A stretch of DNA of 64,000 nt from MFD01275-c22 sp963705885 (lineage in GTDB: Bacteria > Actinomycetota > Actinomycetes > JACCUZ01), in assembly GCA_963705885.1 (NCBI GenBank), contig OY970120.1, positions 3,410,001 to 3,474,000 on the forward strand. Direction: 5' to 3'. The notes below the pieces were generated by a model. The model saw only the letters and a list, made by a program, of their open reading frames with translations. It had not been told where the DNA came from and searched no databases. A program made the translations under genes and the position numbers. Shown one piece after another: positions 26,219 through 38,758 of the stretch (its first letter is position 1; the number at the start of each line of letters is the position of its first letter).

Positions 26219-28855
26219 CTAGCGCAGGAGGCCGCTGTCCATGCCGGCGCTCTCGGGAGGAAGGGCCGCGAGGCCGAGCTCGCCGGGACCGCTGATGAGC
26301 CGGTGCGCCGACACGACCCGGGTCGTGTATCCGAACGGGCCGGGACGGTCGAGCTTGACCTCGCCGGCGTAGCGGTGCCGCCCGCCCTCGTACTCCTCGA
26401 CATGGCGCAGCGAGATCGTCGTGGACTCGCTGATCCGGTCGGACTCGTCGACCCGGCCGTAGACCACCTGCACGTCGACGTCTGCGGGCGTGAGCTCGCC
26501 GAGCGAGACGAACGCGCGCAGCTCGAGGGTGCTGCCGACCTCGGGGGCGTCGGCCACGCCGGACGCCTCGACGTGGTCGACCCGCACCCCGGACCAGGCC
26601 GCGCGCACGCGGTGCTTCCAGGCGGCCAGCTCGCGGGCGCCTTCGTAGCCGCCGTCGAGCGCGCGTGACGACGCGGCCGCGGGCACGTAGAGGCCGAGCA
26701 CGTAGTCGCGGACCATCCGCGTCGCCAGGACCTTCGGACCGAGCGTCTGCAGGGTGTGTCGCACCATCTCGATCCAGCGCACCGGGTGGCCCTCGGCGTC
26801 CCGGTCGTAGAACAGCGGGGCGACCGTCTGCTCCAGCAGGTCGTAGAGCGCGCCGGCCTCGAGGTCGTCGCGCCGGTCGGGGTCGGTGACCCCGTCGGCG
26901 GTGGGGATCGCCCAGCCGTTGTGTCCGTCGTACCACTCGTCCCACCAGCCGTCGAGGACCGAGAGGTTCAGGCAGCCGTTCAGCGCCGCCTTCATGCCCG
27001 ACGTCCCGCAGGCCTCCAGCGGCCGCAGCGGGTTGTTCAGCCAGACGTCGCATCCCGGGTAGAGCGTCTGCGCCATCTCGATGTCGTAGTTGGGCAGGAA
27101 GAGGATGCGGTGGCGCACGTTGGCCTCGTCGGCGAAGCGCACGAGCTCCTGGATGAGCTTCTTCCCCCCGTCGTCGGCGGGGTGCGCCTTGCCGGCGATG
27201 ACCAGCTGCACCGGCCGGACGGGGTCGAGCAGCAGCGCGGTGAGGCGCTCGGGGTCGCGCAGCATGAGCGTGAGCCGCTTGTACGAGGGGACGCGCCGAG
27301 CGAAGCCGATGGTCAGGACGTCGGGGTCGAGCACCTGGTCGACCCAGCCCAGCTCGGCCTCGCTGGCTCCGCGCTGCTCCCACGACCGCTTGACCCGGCG
27401 GCGGGCGTCGGTGACCAGGCGGCCGCGCAGGAGTCGCCGCACGGCCCAGATGTCGGCGTCGGCGACCTGCTGGATCGCCTCCCAGCGGCTGGAGTCGGTG
27501 GGGTGCTGCACGAGCCCCTCGCCGATCTCGCGGCGGGCGAGCTCGAAGACCTCGGGGGCGACCCAGGTCGGCGCGTGCACGCCGTTGGTGATGTGGCCGA
27601 TCGGGACCTCGGGCTCGTCGAAGCCCGGCCACAGTCGCGCGAACATCTCGCGGGCGACGTGGCCGTGCAGCTCCGAGACGCCGTTGGCCCGCTGGGCGAG
27701 CCGGAACCCCATGACGGCCATGTTGAAGACGCTGGGGTCGCCGCCCTCGTAGTCCTCGGCACCGAGCTCGAGGACCCGGTCGACGGGCACGCCGGGACAC
27801 GCGTTGTCGCCGCCGAAGTGCTGGGAGACCAGGTCGCGCGAGAAGCGGTCGATGCCCGCGGGGACCGGGGTGTGGGTCGTGAACAGGGTCGCCGAGCGCG
27901 CTGCCTCGACGGCCTCGGCGAAGGTCAACCCCTCATCTTCGGTCAGCTCACGGATGCGCTCGACGCCCAGGAACCCGGCGTGGCCCTCGTTGGTGTGGAA
28001 GACCTCCGGGTCCGGCGCACCGGTCAGGCGGCTGAACGCGCGCAGGGCACGGACCCCGCCGATGCCCAGCAGCATCTCCTGCAGCAGCCGGTGCTCGCTG
28101 CCCCCGCCGTAGAGCCGGTCGGTCACGTCGCGCTCGGCGAGCTCGTTGTCCTCGACGTCGGAGTCGAGCAGCAGCAGCGGCACGCGCCCGACCTGGGCCT
28201 TCCACACCTGGGCCACGAGGCGGCGCCCGCCGGGGAGCCCGACCTGCACCTTGAGGACCTCGCCGGACTGCTCGCGCAGCAGCGAGATCGGCAGTCCGTC
28301 GGGATCGAGGACGGGATAGCGCTCCTGCTGCCAGCCCTCGCGCGAGAGCGACTGGGCGAAGTAGCCGGACCGGTAGAGCAGCCCGACGCCGACGATCGGG
28401 ACCCCGAGGTCGCTGGCTGCCTTGAGGTGGTCACCGGCGAGGATGCCGAGCCCGCCGGAGTACTGCGGGAGGACGGCGGTGATGCCGAACTCCGGGGAGA
28501 AGTACGCGATGGCGGCCGGCACGGCGGCGGCGCCGGTCTCGCCTGCGGCCCCGTCGGGCAGACCCTGGTACCAGCGGTCGCCGACGAGGTAGGCCTGCAG
28601 GTCCTGTCCCGCCTCGGTGACCTGCCGGACCACGTCCGGGTCGTCGGCCAGGGCGGCCAGCCGGTCGGGGCCGAGGGCGCCGAGCAGCGCGACGGGGTCG
28701 CCGCCGACCCGCTCCCACAGCACCGGGTCGAGACCCTGGAAGAGGGCCTTGGTCTCGGTGTGCCATGACCAGCGCAGGTTCAGGGCGAGCTCACCGAGGG
28801 GCTCGAGGGGCGCGGGCAGCACGGTGCGGACGGTGAACCGTCGGATCGCCTTCAC
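26219..28855 (-). CDS. glgP: Alpha-glucan (maltodextrin/glycogen) phosphorylase
   Basis: The 878-residue GT35 enzyme releases glucose 1-phosphate from alpha-1,4-glucan ends with PLP as cofactor. The PLP lysine is about residue 622 in ACGTSGMKAALNG, followed by the NGWAIP region. The N-terminal part has ELALNLRWSWH and YFSPEFGI, and the middle AYFSPEFG/GGLGILAGDHLK blocks place it in the actinobacterial/archaeal-type phosphorylases. The GTG at 28855 gives the canonical N-terminus VKAIRRFTV; an upstream extension to 28954 looks non-coding. It is divergent from glgE with about 119 bases between. Confidence 0.93.
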   Translation of the reverse strand: MKAIRRFTVRTVLPAPLEPLGELALNLRWSWHTETKALFQGLDPVLWERVGGDPVALLGALGPDRLAALADDPDVVRQVTEAGQDLQAYLVGDRWYQGLPDGAAGETGAAAVPAAIAYFSPEFGITAVLPQYSGGLGILAGDHLKAASDLGVPIVGVGLLYRSGYFAQSLSREGWQQERYPVLDPDGLPISLLREQSGEVLKVQVGLPGGRRLVAQVWKAQVGRVPLLLLDSDVEDNELAERDVTDRLYGGGSEHRLLQEMLLGIGGVRALRAFSRLTGAPDPEVFHTNEGHAGFLGVERIRELTEDEGLTFAEAVEAARSATLFTTHTPVPAGIDRFSRDLVSQHFGGDNACPGVPVDRVLELGAEDYEGGDPSVFNMAVMGFRLAQRANGVSELHGHVAREMFARLWPGFDEPEVPIGHITNGVHAPTWVAPEVFELARREIGEGLVQHPTDSSRWEAIQQVADADIWAVRRLLRGRLVTDARRRVKRSWEQRGASEAELGWVDQVLDPDVLTIGFARRVPSYKRLTLMLRDPERLTALLLDPVRPVQLVIAGKAHPADDGGKKLIQELVRFADEANVRHRILFLPNYDIEMAQTLYPGCDVWLNNPLRPLEACGTSGMKAALNGCLNLSVLDGWWDEWYDGHNGWAIPTADGVTDPDRRDDLEAGALYDLLEQTVAPLFYDRDAEGHPVRWIEMVRHTLQTLGPKVLATRMVRDYVLGLYVPAAASSRALDGGYEGARELAAWKHRVRAAWSGVRVDHVEASGVADAPEVGSTLELRAFVSLGELTPADVDVQVVYGRVDESDRISESTTISLRHVEEYEGGRHRYAGEVKLDRPGPFGYTTRVVSAHRLISGPGELGLAALPPESAGMDSGLLR

Positions 28856-28974
28856 CGACCGCACGATAGCGGGGCAGACCGGGACCGACAGCCGATCGAC
28901 CGATGGCCGGACGCCGACCCGACCCACGGACGCGAGGTGTGCGCGCTCACCCATGGTGGGTAGGTTCGTGGCCG

Positions 28975-32689
<3,715 letters not shown>

Positions 32690-32690
<1 letters not shown>

Positions 32691-34108
32691 TGTCCGCGCC
32701 TGGGCCGACCGAGGGCCACGGGGGCGGCCTGGACCTGCAGGCCTACCTCGCCCACCAGCGATGGTTCGCCGGGAAGGGCCGGTCCTGGCAGGTGACCGGC
32801 GCCACCACCGTGTGCACCCTGCGGGAGCGCGGCGGCGACCAGCCCGGGGTGCGCATCGACGTGGTCGGGGTCAGCTACGACGACGGCGAGACCGAGACCT
32901 ACCAGCTGCCGCTCTCCTCCTACGCCGAGCCCGCCGTCCACCTGGCGCACGCGCTCGTGGGCGAGGAGGTCGACGACGAGGGCTGGACGTGGTCGGTCTA
33001 CGACGCGCTCCACGACAAGGACAGCACCGCGATGTGGGTCGAGGGCATCGAGTCGGAGCGTGACGGTGACGGCTTCGCGTTCCACCGGGAGCCCACCGCC
33101 ACCGAGCTGCCGCCCGGCGGGCCCTCGATCGTGGTCGGCGCCGAGCAGAGCAACACGTCCCTGATCTTCGGCGACTCGCTCATCGTCAAGGCCTTCCGCA
33201 AGGTCTCCCCCGGGCTCAACCCCGACATCGAGATGCACTCCGCTCTCGCCGCCGCGGGGTCGACGCACATCGCCGCACCGCTGGGCTGGCTCGAGGGCAC
33301 GTGGACCGACGCGACGGGTGGTGAGGTCACGGCGAGCCTGGCCATGGCGCAGGTCTACCTCAAGGGCGCGACGGAGGGCTGGGAGCTCGCCCTGACCAGC
33401 GTCCGCGACCTCTACGCCGAGGCCGACCTGCACGCCGACGAGGTGGGCGGGGACTTCGCCGGCGAAGCCAGCCGGCTCGGCGCCGCGACCGCCGAGGTGC
33501 ACGCCGCCCTGGCCGAGGCCCTGCCGACGGCGGCTCTGGACGCCAAGGAGCTCGCCGGGCTGGCCGAGGCGATGCGCTCGCGGCTGGACCGCACCGTCGC
33601 CGAGGTCCCCGAGCTCGAGCCCCACGCGGGGGCGCTGCGGCGCGCGTTCGACGACCTCGCCGGCCTCGACGAGCCCGTCGCCGTCCAGCGGGTCCACGGC
33701 GACTTCCACCTGGGCCAGGTGATGCGGACGCTGCAGGGCTGGAAGCTGCTGGACTTCGAGGGCGAGCCCGCACGACCGCTCACCCAGCGGCGCGCCCTCG
33801 AACCGCCGGTCAAGGACCTCGCGGGCATGCTGCGGTCCTTCGACTACGCGGCCCGTCACCTGCTGGCCGACCACCCGGTCGACGCGCAGCGCGCCTACCG
33901 TGCCACCGAGTGGGCCGACCGCAACCGCGACGCCTTCCTGACCGGCTACCACCGGGCCGGCGGTCGCGACCCGCGCCACCAGCCCGTGCTGCTACGGGCG
34001 TTCGAGATCGACAAGGCGGTCTACGAGGTGCTCTACGAGGCCCGGAACCGCCCGACCTGGCTCCAGATCCCCATGACGGCGATCCACCGGCTCGCCGCGG
34101 AGGAGTGA
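32690..34108 (+). CDS. pep2: Maltokinase (Pep2/Mak)
   Basis: The 472-residue kinase phosphorylates maltose to maltose 1-phosphate with ATP, linking TreS to GlgE. The N-terminal LAHQRWFAGKGRSW signature is diagnostic. The aminoglycoside-phosphotransferase-like catalytic core shows VQRVHGDFHLGQV (catalytic Asp) and WKLLDFEGEPARP (Mg-binding Asp). The ATG shares bases with the treS stop, and its stop lies just before glgB. In mycobacteria TreS and Pep2 form a complex, and coupling here would favour that. Confidence 0.94.
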
Positions 34109-34116
34109 GAACTGCC

Positions 34117-36306
34117 GTGACCCAGCGAGCGCTGCCTGCCACCGCCCCGGTGAGCACCGAGGACCTGCACCGTCTGGTGTCGGGAACCCACCACGACCCG
34201 CACTCGGTGCTGGGCCCCCACGTGCACTCCGGCGGGGTGACCGTCCGCACCCTGCGCCCGTGGGCCACCGAGGTGTCCGTCGTCGCCGACGGGGACCGCC
34301 ACGCGATGCGCCACGAGGCCTACGGGGTGTGGGTGACGGTCCTGCCCGGGACGACGGTCCCCGACTACCGCCTCCAGATCGCCTACGACGGGCCGGCGCG
34401 GGTCGTCGACGACCCCTACCGCTTCCTCCCGACGCTCGGCGAGATCGACCTCCACCTCATCGGCGAGGGGCGTCACGAGGAGCTCTGGCGCGTGCTCGGT
34501 GCCCACACGCGCACCTACGACAGCGTGACCGGCACGGTGCAGGGCACGTCGTTCGCCGTCTGGGCACCCAGCGCGCAGGGAGTGCGGCTCACCGGCGACT
34601 TCAACTACTGGGACGGCCGTGCGCACCCGATGCGGGCCATGGGCTCCACCGGTGTCTGGGAGCTCTTCGTGCCCGACATCGGCGACGGCACGCACTACAA
34701 GTTCGACGTCCTGGGCCAGGACGGCGTCTGGAGGCAGAAGGCCGACCCCGTCGCGTTCCGCGCCGAGGTGCCGCCGGCCACGGCGTCGGTCGTCTTCACC
34801 CCGGGCTACGAGTGGGGCGACGACGAGTGGATGCGCGAGCGGGCCGGGCGCGACCCGCTGACGAGCCCCATGAGCACGTACGAGGTGCACCTCGGGTCGT
34901 GGCGGCAGGGCCTGGACTACCGGGCGCTGGCCGACCAGCTCGTCGGCCACGTCACCTACCTCGGGTTCAGCCACGTCGAGCTGATGCCCGTCGCCGAGCA
35001 CCCCTTCGGCGGCTCGTGGGGCTACCAGGTGTCGTCCTACTTCGCGCCCACCTCGCGCTTCGGCAGCCCCGACGACTTCCGCTACCTCGTCGACCGGCTG
35101 CACCAGGCCGGCATCGGGGTCATCGTCGACTGGGTGCCGGCGCACTTCCCCAAGGATGCCTGGGCCCTCGCGCGTTTCGACGGGACGGCGCTCTACGAGC
35201 ACCCCGACCCGCGACGCGGTGAGCAGATCGACTGGGGCACCTACGTCTTCAACTTCGGGCGCACCGAGGTGCGCAACTTCCTCGTCGCCAACGCGCTGTA
35301 CTGGCTCGAGGAGTTCCACATCGACGGGCTGCGGGTCGACGCGGTCGCGTCGATGATCTACCTCGACTACTCGCGCGAGGAGGGCGAGTGGGTGCCCAAC
35401 GAGTTCGGCGGCCGCGAGAACCTCGAGGCCGTGGCCTTCCTCCAGGAGGCCAACGCGACCGCCCACAAGCGGGTGCCGGGCATCGTGACCATCGCGGAGG
35501 AGTCGACCGCGTGGCCCGGGGTGACGCGCCCGACGCACCTCGGCGGTCTCGGTTTCAACTTCAAGTGGAACATGGGCTGGATGCACGACTCGCTCGCCTA
35601 CATGGCCAACGAGCCGATCTACCGCCAGTACCACCACCACCAGATGACGTTCTCGATGATGTACGCCTACTCCGAGAACTACGTCCTGCCGATCTCGCAC
35701 GACGAGGTGGTGCACGGCAAGGGATCGCTGCTGCGCAAGATGCCGGGCGACCGCTGGCAGCAGCTGGCCAACCTGCGCGCGTACCTCGCGTTCATGTGGG
35801 CCCACCCCGGCAAGCAGCTGCTCTTCATGGGCTCGGAGTTCGGCCAGGAGTCCGAGTGGGCCGAGTCGCGGTCGCTGGACTGGTGGCTCACCGACAACCC
35901 CGACCACCACGGCGTGCAGACCCTGGTCCACGACATGAACCGGGCCTACTCCGGCGCCCGCGCGCTGTGGACCCGGGACACCGACCCCGGCGGCTTCGAG
36001 TGGATCGATGCCAACGACGCCGGCAACAACGTCTTCTCGTTCCTCCGGTGGGGCGACGACGGGTCGGCGCTGGCCTGCATCGCCAACTTCGCCGCGGTGC
36101 CGCACGAGGGATACCGGGTCGGGCTCCCGTCGGCTGGCCGGTGGGACGAGGTCCTCAACACCGACGCCGACCTCTACGAGGGCAGCGGGGTCGGCAACTT
36201 CGGCAGCGTCGAGGCCCAGCCCGAGGGCTGGCACGCGCAGCCCGCCTCGGCCTCGGTGAAGGTGCCGCCGCTCGGCACGATCTGGCTGCACCGCGGCCCG
36301 TCCTGA
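34117..36306 (+). CDS. glgB: 1,4-alpha-glucan branching enzyme GlgB (GH13)
   Basis: GlgB (729 residues) makes alpha-1,6 branches in the glucan built by GlgE. Two N-terminal CBM48-type domains precede the GH13 barrel, with nucleophile Asp408 (GLRVDAVASMIYLDYSR), acid Glu461 (TIAEESTAWPGV) and the PISHDEVVHGKG motif. Spacing Asp-Glu of 53 equals that of E. coli GlgB (405/458, from memory). Another in-frame GTG at 34105 overlaps the pep2 stop as GTGA; GTG at 34117 has AGGAG at a better distance, so I chose it. It ends the GlgE-pathway run. Confidence 0.95.
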   Translation: MTQRALPATAPVSTEDLHRLVSGTHHDPHSVLGPHVHSGGVTVRTLRPWATEVSVVADGDRHAMRHEAYGVWVTVLPGTTVPDYRLQIAYDGPARVVDDPYRFLPTLGEIDLHLIGEGRHEELWRVLGAHTRTYDSVTGTVQGTSFAVWAPSAQGVRLTGDFNYWDGRAHPMRAMGSTGVWELFVPDIGDGTHYKFDVLGQDGVWRQKADPVAFRAEVPPATASVVFTPGYEWGDDEWMRERAGRDPLTSPMSTYEVHLGSWRQGLDYRALADQLVGHVTYLGFSHVELMPVAEHPFGGSWGYQVSSYFAPTSRFGSPDDFRYLVDRLHQAGIGVIVDWVPAHFPKDAWALARFDGTALYEHPDPRRGEQIDWGTYVFNFGRTEVRNFLVANALYWLEEFHIDGLRVDAVASMIYLDYSREEGEWVPNEFGGRENLEAVAFLQEANATAHKRVPGIVTIAEESTAWPGVTRPTHLGGLGFNFKWNMGWMHDSLAYMANEPIYRQYHHHQMTFSMMYAYSENYVLPISHDEVVHGKGSLLRKMPGDRWQQLANLRAYLAFMWAHPGKQLLFMGSEFGQESEWAESRSLDWWLTDNPDHHGVQTLVHDMNRAYSGARALWTRDTDPGGFEWIDANDAGNNVFSFLRWGDDGSALACIANFAAVPHEGYRVGLPSAGRWDEVLNTDADLYEGSGVGNFGSVEAQPEGWHAQPASASVKVPPLGTIWLHRGPS

Positions 36307-36548
36307 CCTCGCGCCGCGGGAGGAACCGTGACGGTCCGGCTCGGGCCGAGGGCTGGGAGCACGTGCTGACCGCGACGCCCGACTGACCAGGACCGGAGCA
36401 TCTCCACCCGGGTCTCGGTGGCCTCCACGCGCTCCGATGTCGGGCATCGGGACGTCACGGGTCCACGAGAGGGCGTATCTCGCGGCGGGCTGCGGCCTCT
36501 GTGCAGGGTCACGCCCGGTCGCCGGGCCTCACCCCGCCGGAGGTCACG

Positions 36549-36773
36549 ATGTCCCTCGCCGTCATCCGTCACCCGCTCTCGCGCCAGCGGGCGGCACACG
36601 TCACCGTCCGCCCGTCCGTCCGGGCGCGCCTGGTCGCGGCCGTCCGGGCGCAGCGTGAGGAGCGCCGGGGCCGGGTCCGCGTGGACCCGCAGCCGCTCGG
36701 GCCCTGGGGCGGGCACGCCGGCCCGTTCGCCGCGGCACAGCTGCTGCTGCGCCGGGCGCGTCGCGAGCCCTGA
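36549..36773 (+). CDS. Small basic protein of unknown function, 74 residues
   Basis: ATG at 36549 has an almost perfect binding site (GGAGGT at 36539-36544, four bases away), the main reason to accept it. The product is rich in Arg, Ala, Val and Leu (for example RLVAAVRAQREERRGRVRV) with no membrane segment or known motif. It could bind nucleic acid. It lies about 240 bases beyond glgB. Between them there is only the GCCCGG-TCG-CCGGGC hairpin at 36513-36527, which could end the glgB transcript. Confidence 0.5.
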   Translation: MSLAVIRHPLSRQRAAHVTVRPSVRARLVAAVRAQREERRGRVRVDPQPLGPWGGHAGPFAAAQLLLRRARREP

Positions 36774-36863
36774 CCGGCAGGCGACGCGGCGGCCACGTTT
36801 GCCGCGGCGGTCCGAGGAGAGAAGAGGGCCAGAGTCCCCTACCGACCCGATCGGAGCTCCGAG

Positions 36864-36935
36864 ATGAACACGCGCACCATCGCCATCCTGGCCCTCGTCG
36901 TCGCCGTCGTCCTGCTGATCATCTTCCTGGTCTGA
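36864..36935 (+). CDS. Micro-ORF: 23-residue single-helix membrane peptide
   Basis: The ORF starts MNTRTIAILALVV and ends LLIIFLV: three polar/basic residues, then an uninterrupted hydrophobic helix to the stop. GGAG lies eleven bases before the ATG. It is followed at once by a long GC-rich hairpin (36948-36980), so the gene and terminator form a compact unit. Similar very short hydrophobic peptides are common but poorly studied in actinobacteria. Coding is inferred from start signal, composition and terminator position. Confidence 0.45.
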   Translation: MNTRTIAILALVVAVVLLIIFLV

Positions 36936-36947
36936 CCGACCGTCCGG

Positions 36948-36980
36948 CGGCCGCCCCTCCCCGACGGGAGCGGGCGGCCG
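36948..36980 (+). terminator. Strong GC-rich hairpin terminator
   Basis: CGGCCGCCC (36948-36956) pairs with GGGCGGCCG (36972-36980), and the inner CTCCC/GGGAG (36957-36961/36966-36970) adds five pairs around a CGAC loop, leaving one bulged C. No T-run follows. It closes the micro-ORF transcript and isolates the leader downstream. Confidence 0.7.
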
Positions 36981-37090
36981 TCGCGTGTCCGGACGCACTA
37001 GCACGAACGCACCAGCCCGTGGGGCGGCTCCGACCCAAATCGCCCCTTCGTCCACACCTCACTGCTTATCGACGCAAGACGGCGCCTATC

Positions 37091-37254
37091 CGGTCTATTG
37101 GACACGGAGACCGACTCGTGCAGAGTCTGCGGCGGCGACCGGAGCCTCCGGTTGCTGAGCGAGGCGAAGACCCACCGCGGCATACCTGGTCGCCTTGGCC
37201 GGGTGGGTAGCCAGAGGCGAAACCGGCGCTCGGGACTCCCATAAAGGAGCACGG
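37091..37254 (+). promoter_or_regulatory. Long structured 5' leader of the SipW-type secreted protein gene
   Basis: About 275 gene-free bases separate the terminator from the GTG at 37255. They hold consecutive hairpins: CGGTCT/AGACCG (37091-37113), GACTC/GAGTC (37113-37127), ACCGGA/TCCGGT (37138-37152), and ACCCACC/GGTGGGT (37170-37208), the last enclosed by GAGCG/CGCTC (37157-37231). CCGGTT at 37148-37153 can alternatively pair with AACCGG at 37221-37226, which would open the third hairpin. CTCC at 37236-37239 can cover the GGAG of the binding site (37246-37249). This looks like a riboswitch or other RNA switch, but I could not match a known class. Confidence 0.5.
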
Positions 37255-37938
37255 GTGAGCACAAAGAGCATGATCAAGGTCGGCGGCTTCGTCGGCACGC
37301 TGGCAGCGGGGGCGGCACTGGTCGGCACCGCCGTCACGGGTACGGGCGCCTACTTCACCGACAGCAAGGCGGGCAACCTCAGCGCGTCCTCAGGGCACCT
37401 GACCCTCAACACCACCGACACCAACCTGTCCTTCCGGGACCTGGTGCCCGGCGAGGACAAGACCCGCAACATCAACTACAACGTCGACGCCAGCGGCAAG
37501 TCCGACGTCTGGCTCGTCTTCGACAAGAGCGACGCCGGCTACGCGGCGTGGACCGGGGCCAAGGGCGACCCGGTCCACCCGGACGGCGGGCTGGGCCGCT
37601 ACGGGCACTTCGCCGTGGGGCGTGACGGGGGCGGCGCGCTGTTCCAGAGCTGGAACCTCGCCCACGCGGGCACCACCGGCTACCCGACGTGCTCGGTCGA
37701 CGCGAACGGCCACGGCGCCGGTCGTCCGGCCACCAGCCGCGCCGACACGCCGCCGGTGTGCGGCGTGCCGACCGCCATCAAGATCGCGTCCAACCTGTCC
37801 TCCGGGCAGGGCGGCGTCATCAACATGACCTTCGGCGTCACCGGCCGGTGGACGGCGCAGAACGTGCCCGTCGCCGAGGTGCCCTTCAAGGTCGTGGCGA
37901 CCCAGGCGGGCGTGCGTCCGGACGCGGAGCACTTCTAG
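37255..37938 (+). CDS. SipW-type signal peptide (TasA/camelysin-like) secreted protein
   Basis: The 227-residue protein has a lysine-containing N-terminus, a hydrophobic helix (about residues 9-30) and the SipW-cognate signature AYFTDSKAGN (residues 32-41), with cleavage expected near it. The mature part begins with beta-strand-rich sequence (LTLNTTDTNLSFRDLVPGED) as in TasA/CalY fibre or surface proteins. It contains two cysteines in a GTTGYPTCS ... PPVCGVP segment that may form a disulfide. The GTG start has an excellent AAAGGAG site. The peptidase that should process it is the next gene, 76 bases downstream. It may be a biofilm or surface-layer component; that is inference. Confidence 0.82.
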   Translation: MSTKSMIKVGGFVGTLAAGAALVGTAVTGTGAYFTDSKAGNLSASSGHLTLNTTDTNLSFRDLVPGEDKTRNINYNVDASGKSDVWLVFDKSDAGYAAWTGAKGDPVHPDGGLGRYGHFAVGRDGGGALFQSWNLAHAGTTGYPTCSVDANGHGAGRPATSRADTPPVCGVPTAIKIASNLSSGQGGVINMTFGVTGRWTAQNVPVAEVPFKVVATQAGVRPDAEHF

Positions 37939-38014
37939 CCGCAACGCGGGGCGGGGCCCGAGCATTCGGGTCCCGCTCCGCGCCGCCCGTGACGACGAGC
38001 CGAGGGAGGGATCC

Positions 38015-38758
38015 GTGACGTACGTCCGGCGCACCGTGTGCGTGACGCTGGTCGTCGCGCTCCTCGCGCTCGCCGCGAGCGCCCTGCTCTGGCTCCAGGG
38101 CTACCGCGTCTACGCGGTGAAGACCGGGTCGATGAGCCCGGCCTACCCGACCGGGTCGCTGGTCGTGGACGCACCGGTCGAACGGCAGCTGCCGCGCGTC
38201 GGCGAGGTCGTCACGTTCCGCACGGGAGCGGGACTCGTCACGCACCGGGTCCACGAGACGTCGACCGGCGGCCTGACCACCAAGGGGGACGCGAACCGTT
38301 CCCCCGACCCGTGGACCGTGACGCGGGAGAACGTCGTGGGGAGGGTCCGCGCCGGCGTGGCGGGCGGCGGCTACGTGCTGGTGTTCCTCCAGCAGCCGAC
38401 CGGCGTCCCGTCGCTGGTGCTGCTCGCACTCAGCGTCGCCTTCGCGTGGGCCCTGTTCTTCCCGTCGGCCGACCGCACCGACCTCGGCCCCCGGCACCGC
38501 GCCCGTCGCCGCCTGAGCGCTCTGCCGGCTGCCGTCGGGCTCGTCCTGGTGGCCGCGGTGGCTGCCGCCGGACTGGCCGGCTGGGTGGCCGCCGAGCCCA
38601 CGGCCGCGTACTTCACCGACTCCGTGGCCGGCACCGTCTCCTTCTCCCCGCCGTGCGAGGACCGGCACGACCACGGCAACGGGCCGGGGAACGGCAACGG
38701 CCATGACAAGTGCCGCGGGAACGGTCACGCCGCCGGCGACACCCTCACCGCGCCATGA
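38015..38758 (+). CDS. SipW-type signal peptidase I with embedded C-terminal substrate motif
   Basis: The 247-residue protein is an S26B (ER/SipW-type) signal peptidase. It has an N-terminal span (about 8-27), Ser39 in KTGSMSPAYPTGS, His77 in GLVTHRVHE, and Asp92 in TTKGDANRSPD, then a second span (about 131-149). Unusually it continues with a basic loop (RHRARRR), a third span (about 170-191) and AYFTDSVAGT (198-207), the same signature as the neighbouring substrate. A Gly/Asn/His-rich tail with Cys214, Cys233 and four His follows. The third span with its basic flank has the topology of a SipW signal peptide. GTG at 38015 follows GAGGGAGGG. Confidence 0.85.
   Translation: MTYVRRTVCVTLVVALLALAASALLWLQGYRVYAVKTGSMSPAYPTGSLVVDAPVERQLPRVGEVVTFRTGAGLVTHRVHETSTGGLTTKGDANRSPDPWTVTRENVVGRVRAGVAGGGYVLVFLQQPTGVPSLVLLALSVAFAWALFFPSADRTDLGPRHRARRRLSALPAAVGLVLVAAVAAAGLAGWVAAEPTAAYFTDSVAGTVSFSPPCEDRHDHGNGPGNGNGHDKCRGNGHAAGDTLTAP

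Noticed and set aside
26756..28768. Long plus-strand frame within glgP
   Set aside because: Antisense shadow; the product is Val/Gly/Asp/His-rich and unlike any domain.
37018..37254. c-di-GMP-I (GEMM) riboswitch
   Set aside because: GACGCAAG and GGCGAAACC resemble parts of the consensus, but the conserved GCAAAGCC and receptor elements do not fall in the right order; left as an unclassified leader.
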